Of a stretch of 64,000 nt of DNA, positions 45,216 through 54,558 are shown one piece after another. Position 1 is the stretch's first letter. The number at the start of each line of letters is the position of its first letter. Where the stretch lies: contig NZ_JACHKZ010000023.1 in NCBI RefSeq assembly GCF_014207855.1, positions 1-64,000 on the forward strand, written 5' to 3'. A program made the position numbers and the translations under genes. The stretch is from Comamonas odontotermitis (GTDB lineage Bacteria; Pseudomonadota; Gammaproteobacteria; Burkholderiales; Burkholderiaceae_C). Below the pieces are notes generated by a model. That model did not search any database. It had not been told where the DNA came from and saw only the letters and a list, made by a program, of their open reading frames with translations.

Positions 45216-46757
45216 TTAAGGCGTTACTTCGTCGGACAGACCGAGTTTGCCCGGATTGAGCAGATTCTTGGGGTCGAGCATTTTCTTGGTCAGCTGCAGC
45301 AATGAAAATGCGGTGCCCAGCGATTCAGCCATGTAAGGCGCACGCAGCAGGCCCACGCCGTGGTGGTGGCTCAATGTGGCATTGTAACGAAGTATGACTG
45401 CATTGGCCGCATCCCAGGCGGCGCGGTACCAGTCGGCCCGCTTGCCCACTTCGACTTCGCCGCGCAGCGAGAAATACAGGCATGCACCGTCGACATACGC
45501 ATGCGACTGGTGGGCCGAGCCTGCAAGCGTGCCAGGCACCGATGCGATGGCTTTGACCACCTCGTCATAAATGGCGGGGAGATCACGCCAGCAGCCAGAC
45601 ATCTCCAGGGTATCGGCGACAAAGCCGGGGCTTTTCTTGAAGCCTTCCGCGCTTTTGCCGGTGAGGTAGCGCGTGTCCAGCCAGCGCTCCAAAATGGCTG
45701 CGCCGTCCAGTTCGGTGCCGGTGGCCTTGCACACGCGCTCACAGATCTGCATGACGGCGTCGACCATTTCCGGTGCACCTTCGTCGGCAATCATCAGCAC
45801 ATTGGTTGTGGGGCGATTGAACTGCACGCCGCTTTCCAGCGCGTCGTACAGGCGTAGTGCGGCGGGGTTGGCGCCCTGCTGCATGATCTGGCGGCAGGCT
45901 TCCAGGCCCTGTGCGAAGGTGCTGAATTCGTAGGCAATGGCTTTGCCATAGTCAGGCAGGCGGTGCAGCTTGAAGCGGATGCGAACGATGATGCCCAGCG
46001 TGCCTTCGGAGCCGATGAACAGCTGCTGCAGGTCGGAGCCGATGGCTGCACGCGGGTATCCGCCCACGGTGATGAGGCTGCCGTCGGCGAGCACCACATC
46101 CATGCCATAGACCATGTCCTCGATCTTGCCGTACCGGGTTGACAGCTGGCCAGCACCTCGGCAGGCAACCCAGCCTCCCACGGTGCTGATGCCGAAGGAC
46201 GAAGGCCAGTGGCCCATGGTCATTTTGAACTGGCCCTGGATGGTCTCCTCAAAGACGTCTCCGAACATGCCTGCTTCCACATTCACAACCTGGCTGACTT
46301 CGTCAAAATCGACCAGCATGTTGAGCTGGCAAATGTCCAGGACGATGCCTCCCCGCACAGGAAGCGCCGCGCCGGTGACGTTGCTGCGACCACCTGCCAC
46401 GGTCACTGGAATGCCATGCGCGTTGGCGATGCGCATCACGGCCTGGATTTGCGCGACTTGAGAGGCATGAACGATGACTGCATCTGGTGTGGCGGGCTGC
46501 CCGGAAGTCTCTGCAACCATCGTGCGAGCCCACCAGTCGCGCGTTCCTGCGATGACGGCTTCGCGGGCGGTCTCTACCTTGTCCGCGACCTTCTGCAGCG
46601 CTTCTACCTGCGCCTGGGTTACCAGCACCGGATCGCGCTGAAGGCCTGCCGGACCGCCGAACTCGGTGATGCCTGCCGCATAGGCGGGTGGGGTATGGGC
46701 GCCCACCACGTAGTTGCGACGGTTGTAGCCACGTTTGATTGCATCTTTGCTCAGCAT
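45216..46757 (-). CDS. FAD-binding oxidase similar to alkyldihydroxyacetonephosphate synthase
   Basis: 513 residues, VAO/PCMH flavoprotein fold. FAD-binding domain about 88-240 (TVAGGRSNVTGAALP, GHWPSSFGISTVGGWVACRG, FIGSEGTLGIIVR) and C-terminal domain ending LLNPGKLG. The histidine triplet in LSHHHGVGLLRAPY corresponds to the active-site HHH of AGPS. AGPS swaps the acyl group of acyl-DHAP for an alkyl group; bacterial relatives are mostly uncharacterised and may be glycerol-derivative or hydroxyacid oxidases. Overlaps the GlpD-type gene by seven bases. Confidence 0.85.
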   Translation of the reverse strand: MLSKDAIKRGYNRRNYVVGAHTPPAYAAGITEFGGPAGLQRDPVLVTQAQVEALQKVADKVETAREAVIAGTRDWWARTMVAETSGQPATPDAVIVHASQVAQIQAVMRIANAHGIPVTVAGGRSNVTGAALPVRGGIVLDICQLNMLVDFDEVSQVVNVEAGMFGDVFEETIQGQFKMTMGHWPSSFGISTVGGWVACRGAGQLSTRYGKIEDMVYGMDVVLADGSLITVGGYPRAAIGSDLQQLFIGSEGTLGIIVRIRFKLHRLPDYGKAIAYEFSTFAQGLEACRQIMQQGANPAALRLYDALESGVQFNRPTTNVLMIADEGAPEMVDAVMQICERVCKATGTELDGAAILERWLDTRYLTGKSAEGFKKSPGFVADTLEMSGCWRDLPAIYDEVVKAIASVPGTLAGSAHQSHAYVDGACLYFSLRGEVEVGKRADWYRAAWDAANAVILRYNATLSHHHGVGLLRAPYMAESLGTAFSLLQLTKKMLDPKNLLNPGKLGLSDEVTP

Positions 46758-48433
46758 TGGATATCTCCCATAAGAATGGATTTTTCACGTTCAACAGAGT
46801 GGCGGTATGCGGCCACCTGTTCCGAAATGTCGTTTGCGTTCAGCTGGAGTTCGGCCTGCAGGATTTCGCCCACGCGCGCTGCGGCCAAGGCGGATGCGTC
46901 GCGTGCCATGAGCCGCGCTCGCATGCGGCGGGACAGCACGTCTTCCACCGTTCTTGCCATCTCGTGGCGCACCGCATAGACGACTTCCGCTTCGGTGTAC
47001 GCAAGCCCTTCCACAATGGGCTTGAGGAGGGCCGGATGGGGCTGCATGATGTCGCTGACAAACCGAGCCTCCGTTCCGTAGCGCTCACCCAGATGCGCCG
47101 AGAGCCCGCCAGTGGCCGTGATGGCCTGTGAGTCGTAGCCTGCAGCGCCCAGCAGGAATGCAGACTTTGTGCTGCATGGCTTGCGCCGCCCGAGCTGTTT
47201 TTCCACCGTGTCCACCGTTTGCTCTGCCATGTGGCGAGAGGTGGTCAGCTTACCGCCCACGATGGTGACGAGCCCGTCCTCGGCGACATGGATCTCGTGG
47301 TTGCGCTTCATCTCGACGGTTTTCCCGCCGGCTGGCCCGACCAGCGGGCGGCATCCGGCAATGCTGCCGACCACATCCTCTGGCTGCAGGTCGGTCTTGA
47401 GAGCCGAGCGCGCGCCTTCCAGAAGAAAATCGAGTTCCTTGCGTGTGCAGTGCACATCGTCCAGGCTGCCTTCATAATCTTCATCCGTCGTGCCCAGGTA
47501 AGAGACGTTGCCCCAGCGGGTGATGGTGGCGCGCCTGCTGCGTCCCGGCACCGGAATGGTGACCGTGCAGTCGTTGCGGATCTTCAGCCACGGAATGGCG
47601 ACGTGCACGCCCTTGGCGGGGCGGACGTGCAGCCTGGCTTCCTGGCCATGCTTTCGACCATCCCAATCGCGCAGCCATACGCCAGTCGCCATCACCACCG
47701 ACCGGGCTTGCACGCGGATCTCCTTGCCATCCACCTGGGTGATGGCGCCGTCGACCTTGCCGTTTTCATTGCGCGTCAGCGAAACCGCCTTGCAGTGGTT
47801 CACGACGGTCGCGCCGTGGAATGCGGCGGTTCGGGCAACCGTCAAGGTCAGGCGCGCATCGTCCACCCGCGCGTCAAAGTACATGAATCCGCCCATGAGG
47901 TGGTCTTCGCGGAAAGTCGGGCAGTGCGAGAGCACTTCGGCCTTGGACAGTTTCTGGTGCAGGATTCCCTCGCGCCAGCCACCGGCAAAATCGTAGGTCC
48001 ACAGCAGGCTGTTGAAGGCCTTGGCCAGTTTTTTGTCGAAAACGCCCTCGCGCTCCATCACGGGAAACAGGAACGGCAGCCGATGAACGAGATGACGGGC
48101 GTTGCGGCGCAGGCGCTGCCTCTCCAGAAGCGAATGGCGAACCAGGCCCAGGTTTCCCTGCTCGATGTAGCGCAGTCCGCCGTGAACCATCTTGGACGAT
48201 TTGGACGATGTTCCCGAGGCGAAATCATCTTTCTCGATGAGCGCGACCCGGTAGCCGCGCAGGCTGGCGTCCAGTGCGACATAGGAGCCGGTGATGCCGC
48301 CGCCTATCACCAGCAGGTCGAATTTCTCACCGCCTAGTTGTGCCAGTTGCTCGGCACGCTCCAGCCGCAGCGGGGCGGTCAATGTCAATTCGGCGCTGTC
48401 CTTGCCATATAGGTTTGTTGGCCAACCTATCAT
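46751..48433 (-). CDS. glpD: Glycerol-3-phosphate dehydrogenase-type FAD enzyme (GlpD family)
   Basis: 560 residues. Oxidises sn-glycerol 3-phosphate to dihydroxyacetone phosphate and passes electrons to quinone. FAD-binding LLVIGGGITGSYVALDASLRG begins near residue 40, split here as VIGGGITGS and ALDASLRG; GTSSKSSKMVHGGLRYIEQG is the family signature; the C-terminal DAO_C domain is present. It could instead act on another polyol phosphate, as EryB-type relatives do. Starts in an ATGA overlap with the kinase gene. Confidence 0.9.
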   Translation of the reverse strand: MIGWPTNLYGKDSAELTLTAPLRLERAEQLAQLGGEKFDLLVIGGGITGSYVALDASLRGYRVALIEKDDFASGTSSKSSKMVHGGLRYIEQGNLGLVRHSLLERQRLRRNARHLVHRLPFLFPVMEREGVFDKKLAKAFNSLLWTYDFAGGWREGILHQKLSKAEVLSHCPTFREDHLMGGFMYFDARVDDARLTLTVARTAAFHGATVVNHCKAVSLTRNENGKVDGAITQVDGKEIRVQARSVVMATGVWLRDWDGRKHGQEARLHVRPAKGVHVAIPWLKIRNDCTVTIPVPGRSRRATITRWGNVSYLGTTDEDYEGSLDDVHCTRKELDFLLEGARSALKTDLQPEDVVGSIAGCRPLVGPAGGKTVEMKRNHEIHVAEDGLVTIVGGKLTTSRHMAEQTVDTVEKQLGRRKPCSTKSAFLLGAAGYDSQAITATGGLSAHLGERYGTEARFVSDIMQPHPALLKPIVEGLAYTEAEVVYAVRHEMARTVEDVLSRRMRARLMARDASALAAARVGEILQAELQLNANDISEQVAAYRHSVEREKSILMGDIQC

Positions 48434-49971
48434 GCTGCTTTCTCCGTTGGTTCAAGACGTGTGTACTTTCTTGCGTGGGCCAGCTCGTCGGCCGCGCGTG
48501 CATGCCAGATCGCCCGGCGGTGGGCGCGTTCGTCCTCGCCCATCTGCGGCTCGAAGACAGCGTCTGTCTTCAAGGTGGCGCAAGCCTCTTCCAGCGAATC
48601 CCACAGCAGGCCGGATGCCCCTGCCAGGAAGGCAATTCCTCTGAGGCTTGCTTTATCGGTTTCGGCCAGGCGCCGCACGGGCATACCCATCAGGTCGGCC
48701 TGTATCTGCAACAAGGTAGAGCTGCCGGCCAAGCCACCGCCGACCAGCAGCTCCGATACGCGGGTGCCAGACGCCTGCTGGTTGGCCTCCATGCAGGAGG
48801 TCACCGAATGCGCGATACCCTCCAAAATGGCTTTTGCCAGCTCCGCTTTGGAGGTTGCCATCGATATTCCGAGCACCGATGCCCGGGCTGCGGGCTCCAT
48901 CGAGGGAATGCGCAGCCCCGTCAGCGCAGGCACGAACAGCAGGTCTGGAGACGTGGTTGCGCTGCTGGCCAATTCACTGATCTGCTTGGGGTCGCTGAAC
49001 CATTCAAGCTTCTCGCATATCCAGTTCAAGGCCGAGCCCGTGGTGGGCACATAGGTTTCGATGGCGAAGCGAGACAGTCCGTTCGCTCTTCTTGCGGTCA
49101 TCGTCAGGGAGCTCTCATGCGCTCCATCGTGTGGCGCCAGCGTGGTGCCTGTCAGAACATCCACAAAACTGCCCGTGCCATGCACGCACATGGCCTGCCC
49201 GCGCTCCAGGCAACCCAGACCGATGGCAGCAGCATGCTGGTCGCCTGCACAGGCAAGAATGGGTACTTCGATACCCAGGAGCTCATGCCGGGTGACACCA
49301 AAATCGTCTGCATCCTCCCGGAGCTTGGGTAGCAATTCTTGTGGAAACTCCAGCGCATCCAGCCAGGAGTTCAGATACCGGTGTTCCCGCAGGATGTATG
49401 CATTGCCTGAAGTCACGTTCGTCGGCGTCGTGACCAGTTCGCGCGACTTAGAAAGGTGCCACAGCAACCAGGTATCGATGGTTCCGAATGCCAGGCGCTT
49501 TTCCCGGTAGGCCTGGGCAATCTCCGGTACCTCTCGCAGCTTGTGCCGGGCCCACAGATAGGGCGAGCGGACACCCGCAGGCCGCCCCGCATACTGCACC
49601 AGGGTCGAATCCCAGCGGGAGGACAGGGCTGCCAGCTCTTCCCGGTGCCTTGAATCCTGCCAGACCATGACGGGAGCGAGGGACCTGCCGGTCAAGGTAT
49701 CCCACAGCACCGCCGAGCAGCGCTGGTTGGCAATGGCCATGGCTACGATGTGCTTTCCGCTCGCCTGTGCTTGTGCAATCACCCTGCGGCACACCAGCAG
49801 CGTCTTCTCCAGCAAAACATCTGCGTCTTGCTCAACGGTTCCCGGACGCGGGCACGACACATCCAGCGGAATGTAGTCTTGGCCGAAGACGAGGCCGTCT
49901 CTTCCCACCAAAGCTGCGCGCGTGCCTGAAGTGCCTTCATCGATGGACAAAATAACGTCGTTGTCGGCCAT
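48430..49971 (-). CDS. FGGY family carbohydrate kinase (glycerol kinase-like)
   Basis: 513 residues. N-terminal phosphate loop ILSIDEGTSGTRAALVG, WQDSRH, TGSFVDVLTG and GGGLAGSSTLLQIQADLMG in the C-terminal half. FGGY kinases phosphorylate glycerol, erythritol or sugars. The GlpD-type neighbour favours glycerol, but several glycerol kinase hallmark blocks diverge, so another triol or tetritol remains possible. Coupled to the GlpD gene by an ATGA overlap and 23 bases after the MFS gene. Confidence 0.85.
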   Translation of the reverse strand: MADNDVILSIDEGTSGTRAALVGRDGLVFGQDYIPLDVSCPRPGTVEQDADVLLEKTLLVCRRVIAQAQASGKHIVAMAIANQRCSAVLWDTLTGRSLAPVMVWQDSRHREELAALSSRWDSTLVQYAGRPAGVRSPYLWARHKLREVPEIAQAYREKRLAFGTIDTWLLWHLSKSRELVTTPTNVTSGNAYILREHRYLNSWLDALEFPQELLPKLREDADDFGVTRHELLGIEVPILACAGDQHAAAIGLGCLERGQAMCVHGTGSFVDVLTGTTLAPHDGAHESSLTMTARRANGLSRFAIETYVPTTGSALNWICEKLEWFSDPKQISELASSATTSPDLLFVPALTGLRIPSMEPAARASVLGISMATSKAELAKAILEGIAHSVTSCMEANQQASGTRVSELLVGGGLAGSSTLLQIQADLMGMPVRRLAETDKASLRGIAFLAGASGLLWDSLEEACATLKTDAVFEPQMGEDERAHRRAIWHARAADELAHARKYTRLEPTEKAA

Positions 49972-49994
49972 TGCCTGTCTCCTCTTCTTGTCGG

Positions 49995-51431
49995 CTATCG
50001 CGCTGCCACCACCTTGACGGCATCGGCTTCAAACTGGGGGGCGTCCGGCTCGTTGTCCGGGTTGACGGCACTGCGCGTCGGATCCCATTTGATGGTGAAG
50101 CAGATGAGGCTTGCAACCAGCGGCACCACCGACAGAATCAGGAAGGTGGTCTCCAGGCCATACTGCTGGCGGAACAGCGGGAACACGAGCAGCCCCAGGG
50201 CTGCGCCCATGGCACCCAGCGCACCAATGACACCGTTCGCCCCCGCACGCAATTCGCTGCGGAAAGACAGCGTCGAGAGGCTTTTTCCATTGGCGCCGGG
50301 ACCGCCGGAGTGGAAAAGAATGAACAGCGACGGTACCGCTACTGCTGCCCAGATTGGCATCTTTCCGTTGAAGAGGCCTAGCACCAGAAGCATCAAAAAG
50401 ACCAGTGCAAACCCAATGGCAGAGGCACGTCTCAATCCCAGAATGCGGCCGATCGTGGGTGAAAGAAAGCCGCCCACGATGCCGAAGACATTGAACACCA
50501 GCGCGCCAAGCGTGGCCTGCTGAAAATCCTTGCCAAACAGCGACGCGCTGATCAGCGGGAGATACCAGCCCACCGCAAAGTACTGGATCGACTGGCCAAT
50601 CTGCACCGTGGCCGCGAGAATGGTGCGTGGCAGATAGATGCCGCGGAAAATCAGCAGCACATTCGCAAGCCCTCGCTTGGCCTGGTTGATGACCGGCAGG
50701 CGTTCGGAAACCGGGGCGGCAACAAATGACTGGGCATAGATGCGTGTCATTGAGCGCGCTGCATCTTCGAGGCGTTCCTTGCGCGCCAGCCAGGTCGGAC
50801 TTTCAATCAACAGGCAAAGCTGCAGCACCAGGATGAGGCAGCCGAATACAGCGGTGGCTGCAACCGAGTAACGCCACAGCGAATCGCCCACGCCCCAGGA
50901 GTTGAACCACAGCGCAAGCACCAGGTTGGTACAGACGGCCATGTACCACATGCCCTGCCATACGTTCAGGCGGCTCTTGAACCTTGCCGGAGTGAACTCT
51001 GCCAGCACGGCCATGGCAATGGCGAAATCAATGCCGTAGGCCGCGCCCACAAAGAAGCGGCCGAAAAGAATGGTGGAATAGTCTGGCGCAAACGTGACCA
51101 GCAGCGCGCCAATCACCGCGAGCACCTTGGCGATGATGAGGGGGCGCATGCGGCCCCAGCGGTCAGCCATCCAGCCGCCAATGGGGTTGAAGGCGATGGA
51201 CACCCAGGATGCAAGCGACGTCATCCACGCAACTTCAGCAGGGGTCAGCTGCTGGTCGCGCGTCATGGGCCCCAGGCCTACGCTGAGTGCCGAATTGGAA
51301 AATGCATCGAGAAACAGGCCACCTAGCGCGAGCCACCAAATAACGCCCGCTCGGCCTTTGATCCCCTGGCATCCGTCGATAAAGGATATGACATCCTGGA
51401 CACCACGAATTTTTATAGCGCTGGTTTGCAT
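49995..51431 (-). CDS. MFS transporter of the glycerol/polyol-type operon
   Basis: 478 residues, 12 membrane helices, sugar-porter-like: GGWMADRWGRMRPLII after helix 2 and ESPTWLARKERLEDAARSM in the central loop. First gene of the operon, so it probably imports its substrate. AAGGAGG five bases before ATG 51431 decides the start; further in-frame ATGs lie upstream (51434, 51446, 51455) without better sites. Use of an MFS carrier rather than GlpF or GlpT is unusual for glycerol metabolism. Confidence 0.87.
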   Translation of the reverse strand: MQTSAIKIRGVQDVISFIDGCQGIKGRAGVIWWLALGGLFLDAFSNSALSVGLGPMTRDQQLTPAEVAWMTSLASWVSIAFNPIGGWMADRWGRMRPLIIAKVLAVIGALLVTFAPDYSTILFGRFFVGAAYGIDFAIAMAVLAEFTPARFKSRLNVWQGMWYMAVCTNLVLALWFNSWGVGDSLWRYSVAATAVFGCLILVLQLCLLIESPTWLARKERLEDAARSMTRIYAQSFVAAPVSERLPVINQAKRGLANVLLIFRGIYLPRTILAATVQIGQSIQYFAVGWYLPLISASLFGKDFQQATLGALVFNVFGIVGGFLSPTIGRILGLRRASAIGFALVFLMLLVLGLFNGKMPIWAAVAVPSLFILFHSGGPGANGKSLSTLSFRSELRAGANGVIGALGAMGAALGLLVFPLFRQQYGLETTFLILSVVPLVASLICFTIKWDPTRSAVNPDNEPDAPQFEADAVKVVAAR

Positions 51432-51496
51432 CATTGCCTCCTTCATATGCTGCAAGAGGCTGATACAAACCCATAAGGCGCGACGAAGCCATCTTA

Positions 51497-51558
51497 CAGA
51501 TGGTCTTCAAATCTGAACCTGTATGCGCCCATTGTAGAACGCATGTTCTGCTCAGAAC
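51497..51558. promoter_or_regulatory. Palindrome cluster upstream of the MFS-kinase-GlpD operon
   Basis: AGAAC-GCAT-GTTCT (51536-51549) overlaps GTTCTG-CT-CAGAAC (51545-51558), so three half-sites are spaced as two joined inverted repeats. CAGAT (51497-51501) and ATCTG (51511-51515) form a further weak pair closer to the gene. It is a likely operator or promoter region. No leader terminator of the GlpP-target type was evident. Confidence 0.45.
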
Positions 51559-51649
51559 TCAGGACAAACCACTATCGCCACCGTTGGCTGTCGCATAAGC
51601 GAAAGCACGAGAGGGCGACCATCCATGCAATGCAGCTGGAGGAATCTTT

Positions 51650-51946
51650 TCAGAGCTTGCACACGCCATCGACATAGGCCTTTCGCCAGCGGGTGATCTT
51701 GATGTCTCCAAACAGCCCGATCTTGAAAAAAGGGTCTTGCTCGATGAAGGCGCGCGCCTCCTCGGCGCTTTCCACGGCGACGATATACAGGCCGCCGCCT
51801 TGGTCCGAGCCATCGTCATTCAGCTTGGCGCCGCATGCGATCAGCGCTGCTTTGTTCTCATCAAGAAATTGCAGGTGTGCATCCCGATTTTCTTTGCGCA
51901 TTGCTAGGCTGTTGGGCTTGTCAAAGGTTTCAATGATGTAAGGCAT
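51650..51946 (-). CDS. YciI family protein
   Basis: 98 residues, ferredoxin-like fold. Starts MPYIIETFDKPNSLAMRKEN; conserved RDAHLQFL (His likely catalytic), SAEEARAFIEQDPFFKIGLF. Small single-domain YciI proteins have no settled function; some relatives are chlorohydrolases or muconolactone-isomerase-like. The start at 51946 gives the usual length. Confidence 0.88.
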   Translation of the reverse strand: MPYIIETFDKPNSLAMRKENRDAHLQFLDENKAALIACGAKLNDDGSDQGGGLYIVAVESAEEARAFIEQDPFFKIGLFGDIKITRWRKAYVDGVCKL

Positions 51947-52257
51947 ACCGGCTTGGAAGGTCAAGGAAAGGTTTCTAGCGTAGCGCACCCCACAGCCCTG
52001 GAGGTGATGCAGAGATGACAAGGCTACCCAATGCCATCCATGTGCCGTCCGTTCTGTGGTCATATGACGGAGCGAGAGAAATGCTGCAGCGACGGTGTGG
52101 AACATGGCCACCTCCCGCCAGGGCGCATAGTGGCCAAATCAACCAATCCAATTAGCCCCATGTGCGGATGGGAATACTGCGCATTACAACAATAAGCAAC
52201 CTTTGTGCCGCCTGCCTTGTGCCGCGATTGCAGCTGACAGGGCTTTGCCCGCTACCT

Positions 52258-54513
52258 ATGGGCGTATGCTTTGCAGCATATTCTGGCGCGCCCCATCCTA
52301 TTGCCGAGACCACCTTGCCTGTGCTCCCTTCCACACCTCTTTTCACCGAGAAAACCTCTTTGATTGCCAATCGTGCGGAGGCAGACAAGCCTGCGCCAGG
52401 CTGGCCGATGCTGGCGGTGCCCCAGGCTCCGCGTGAGGACCATGTGATCGAGCAACTGGGGCGCATCCGTAACGACGAATTTGCCTGGATGAAGTTTGTG
52501 CCTGCCACGGGCACGCGAACCATGGAGAACTTGCCGCCCCGTCTGGGCCAGCACCTGCAGGCCGAGCGCAATTATGCGCAGCAGCTGTTGCAGCCGTTGG
52601 CTGCGTCTGCACAGGCGTTCTACAAGGCAATGGCAGCGCATGTGCGCAGTGTGGAGCAGGCGCCTGCGGCAGCATCAGCCCGGGCCCCTGGGGGATGGAG
52701 TTACAGCGTGGAGCCCAGTGCAGCCCTAGGTCACAAGCGGTTTGTGCGCAGGCATGCCGATGGACGGGTGCAGGCGCTGGTGGATGAAGCCGAGCGTGCC
52801 GCAGGCCATGCCTATTACCGAGCCGCCGAGCACCAGGCCAGCCCAGATGAGCGCTATTTCATCTGGGCGGAGGATGTGATCGGCAATGACCGCCATCGGA
52901 TCTGCATGCTCGATACACAGACAGGTTCAACCCGGGTGCTGGTGCCGGAGGACGCATTTGGTTATGGCGGTTTGGTGTTTTCGCCGTCGTCGCAGCACGT
53001 TTTCTGGATTTGGCGCGATGCCCACAGCCGACCTTCGCGTCTGTACCGCACGCCGGTCGCAGGTGGTTCCACCGAGTTGGTCTATGAAGAGCACGACCCC
53101 GCTTTGTTCATGAAAGTGGCGCGCACGGCGGCCAATGGCTATGTTGCGGTGACTCTGTTTGGGCCTGATACCAGTGAGGTGCGCCTGATCGCTGCGGATG
53201 CCGAGTGTGCACCGCCGCGCATCCTGCGCGAGCGCGAACGGGGTATTCGCTACGAGATCAACGAGTGGGATGGCGGCTTGATTGCACTGACCAATGTGGA
53301 TGGCGCAAGTGACCGGCAAATCCTGCGCATGGAGAGTGCCTTCGCATCTGCGGCACCCGAGCCACTGGTGCCGCACCGCCATGGTGTCCCCATCATCGCC
53401 ATGCAGCCTTTTGCCGCTGCCCTGGTGCGGCTGGAGCGCGTGGATGGCCTGCACCGCGTGGTGCTGCTGCGGCCTGATGGCCATGAAATGGTGATCGCGT
53501 TCACTGAGCCCTCGTACGTATTGGAGATGCCGCTGGCGCAGCCCTGGGACGCCACGCACGTACGAATTTCCCACCAGACCCTGGCCCAACCGCTGCGCTG
53601 GCTGCAGGTGCGTTTGAGCGATGGGCAGGTCAGCGAAGTGGAGCGCGAAAGCTATAGCGGGCTGGATTCGGACCGCTACCTGGTCGAGCGCATGCATGCC
53701 GTTGCTGACGATGGCCAGCTGGTTCCCATTACCTTGCTCTCGCGCAAAGACCGTGCAGGAAGCCCGCTGCAGCCATTGCCTTTGCTGCTTACCGGCTATG
53801 GCGCATATGGCATTGCTTATGAGCCTGGGTTTTCATTACCCGCACTGGCCTGGGCGGATGCCGGCTACCGCTATGCGATTGCGCATGTGCGAGGTGGTTC
53901 GGAAAAAGGCTATGACTGGTACCAGGGCGGCTGCCGCGAAGACAAGCGCAATTCGATGAGCGATTTTCTGGCCTGCGCGCAGCACCTGCAGCGCATGGGC
54001 TACAGCACGCCGGAGCAAACGGTCAGCCACGGCGTATCGGCTGGCGGTTTGCTGGTGTGCGGCGCAGCGAATATGCGGCCAGATCTATGGGCTGGCGTGA
54101 TGGCGCAGGTACCATTTGTCGACATGCTCAACACCATGAGCGATGCGGGCCACCCGTTGGTGCCGCTGTTGCGGCCCGATTGGGGTGACCCGCTGGCAGA
54201 CCAGAACGCTTACGACGCCATGGCCGCCATTTCGCCCTATGAGAACGTGCGCGCTGCCGCGTATCCGCCGGTGCTGTGCACGGCGGGCCTCAAGGACGAT
54301 CGCGTGCCTTACTGGGAGCCCGCCAAGTTGCTGGCCAATATCCGACGTTATTCCACCAGCAACGCGCCTGCACTGCTGCTGCTCAACCCGGACAGCGGGC
54401 ACCAGGAGAGCGATCAACCGCAAAGCGTGCTGCAGCAGGCCGCGCAGTTATGGGCATTTGCCGAGCATTGCATCCGTACGGCGGGCGCTGCAGATAAACA
54501 TACCGGCCGTTGA
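52258..54513 (+). CDS. S9 family prolyl oligopeptidase (oligopeptidase B-like)
   Basis: About 751 residues from the chosen start. N-terminal beta-propeller, then alpha/beta-hydrolase. Catalytic Ser near 594 in GVSAGGLLVCG, Asp in AGLKDDRVPYWEPAK, His in PDSGHQES. HVRGGSEKGYDWYQGG matches the S9 family. Cytoplasmic enzymes of this type cleave short peptides after basic or proline residues. The start is uncertain: no good ribosome site was found, homology begins about 50 residues in (PREDHVIEQLGRIRNDEFAW), and a GTG at 52321 is an alternative. Confidence 0.85.
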   Translation: MGVCFAAYSGAPHPIAETTLPVLPSTPLFTEKTSLIANRAEADKPAPGWPMLAVPQAPREDHVIEQLGRIRNDEFAWMKFVPATGTRTMENLPPRLGQHLQAERNYAQQLLQPLAASAQAFYKAMAAHVRSVEQAPAAASARAPGGWSYSVEPSAALGHKRFVRRHADGRVQALVDEAERAAGHAYYRAAEHQASPDERYFIWAEDVIGNDRHRICMLDTQTGSTRVLVPEDAFGYGGLVFSPSSQHVFWIWRDAHSRPSRLYRTPVAGGSTELVYEEHDPALFMKVARTAANGYVAVTLFGPDTSEVRLIAADAECAPPRILRERERGIRYEINEWDGGLIALTNVDGASDRQILRMESAFASAAPEPLVPHRHGVPIIAMQPFAAALVRLERVDGLHRVVLLRPDGHEMVIAFTEPSYVLEMPLAQPWDATHVRISHQTLAQPLRWLQVRLSDGQVSEVERESYSGLDSDRYLVERMHAVADDGQLVPITLLSRKDRAGSPLQPLPLLLTGYGAYGIAYEPGFSLPALAWADAGYRYAIAHVRGGSEKGYDWYQGGCREDKRNSMSDFLACAQHLQRMGYSTPEQTVSHGVSAGGLLVCGAANMRPDLWAGVMAQVPFVDMLNTMSDAGHPLVPLLRPDWGDPLADQNAYDAMAAISPYENVRAAAYPPVLCTAGLKDDRVPYWEPAKLLANIRRYSTSNAPALLLLNPDSGHQESDQPQSVLQQAAQLWAFAEHCIRTAGAADKHTGR

Positions 54514-54558
54514 GCGGTACGGCCGCATGTCCGCACTGCAAAACCGGCTGTACAACCG

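Noticed and set aside
48430-49971. Naming the FGGY kinase glpK or eryA outright
   Set aside because: Kinase family is clear but substrate-deciding residues were not compared; the GlpD neighbour only favours glycerol.
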